Both the position numbers and the translations under genes were made by a program. A model generated the notes under the pieces. The model saw only the letters and a program-made list of their open reading frames with translations, ran no database searches and was not told the DNA's origin. This document shows positions 63,995-64,000 of a stretch of DNA of 64,000 bases, in pieces; within the stretch, counting starts at the first letter, position 1; each line of letters begins with the position of its first letter. Source of the stretch: Rhizobium jaguaris (GTDB taxonomy: Bacteria > Pseudomonadota > Alphaproteobacteria > Rhizobiales > Rhizobiaceae). The stretch spans positions 682,001-746,000 of the forward strand of contig NZ_CP032695.1 in assembly GCF_003627755.1 (NCBI RefSeq), given 5' to 3'.

Positions 63995-64000
63995 TGTCTC

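Noticed and set aside
1..64000. CRISPR arrays, tRNA or rRNA genes, nod boxes, NifA or sigma-54 promoters, FNR/FixK boxes
   Set aside because: Looked for by eye on both strands; no regularly spaced repeats, cloverleaf or convincing consensus was found. Weak matches may have been missed.

Overview
The window looks like part of a large plasmid or symbiotic island of a Rhizobiaceae-type alphaproteobacterium. The evidence is a Ti-type TraA relaxase-helicase at the left edge, many rhizobial IS families (IS3, IS5, IS6, IS30, IS66, IS110), an oxoamine-synthase gene beside a PhoB-like regulator, FixJ-type regulators, pseudoazurin and a bd oxidase. No tRNA, rRNA, CRISPR array, nod or nif gene was seen. 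The assignment rests on recognising protein families by eye; no database search was run.

Layout. 0-4.7 kb: 3' part of traA and an IS5 remnant. 4.8-9.8 kb: an exported L,D-transpeptidase, an IS30 remnant, a CqsA-like oxoamine synthase and an atypical PhoB-type response regulator with repeated operator-like palindromes. 11-14.6 kb: a truncated transketolase copy, a lone nucleotidyltransferase-fold gene behind two long palindromes, and an HTH/PIN toxin-antitoxin pair whose toxin is cut by an integrase fragment. 15-19.7 kb: an LprI-like exported protein, a four-gene envelope cluster without known function, and a small conserved-looking protein. 19.9-29.8 kb: an RHS polymorphic-toxin locus. An intact-looking RHS/YD-repeat gene with a C39-like peptidase domain is split by an IS3 element exactly between its core and its toxin tip. 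It is followed by a candidate immunity gene and then by a second, displaced RHS tip cassette with its own immunity candidate. 29.9-35.6 kb: IS110 and IS6 remnants, a small RNA with anti-Shine-Dalgarno loops, a UPF0149 gene, an IS3 element and an IS66 element. 36.5-44.1 kb: a soluble histidine kinase, a LysR regulator, decayed peroxiredoxin, glutathione reductase and GST genes, then a PAS histidine kinase / receiver / FixJ-type module. 44.5-59 kb: cyanide-insensitive-type bd oxidase (cydAB plus a DUF2474 peptide), a small membrane protein, an ACT-domain protein, pseudoazurin, glutathione reductase, a DUF1993 protein, full-length transketolase, an O6-alkylguanine repair protein and a second LysR paralogue. 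59.8-64 kb: a second receiver / FixJ-type / PAS-kinase module and a GreA/GreB-like protein.

How the parts fit together. The right half is a redox, respiration and stress block bracketed by two related LysR genes and two related kinase-regulator modules. This suggests duplication followed by decay of one side. The left half is accessory DNA built by repeated insertion and deletion. Its most interesting unit is the RHS locus, where removing the IS and one copy of its 3-bp target duplication restores a single 1504-residue reading frame ending in a short toxin-like tip.
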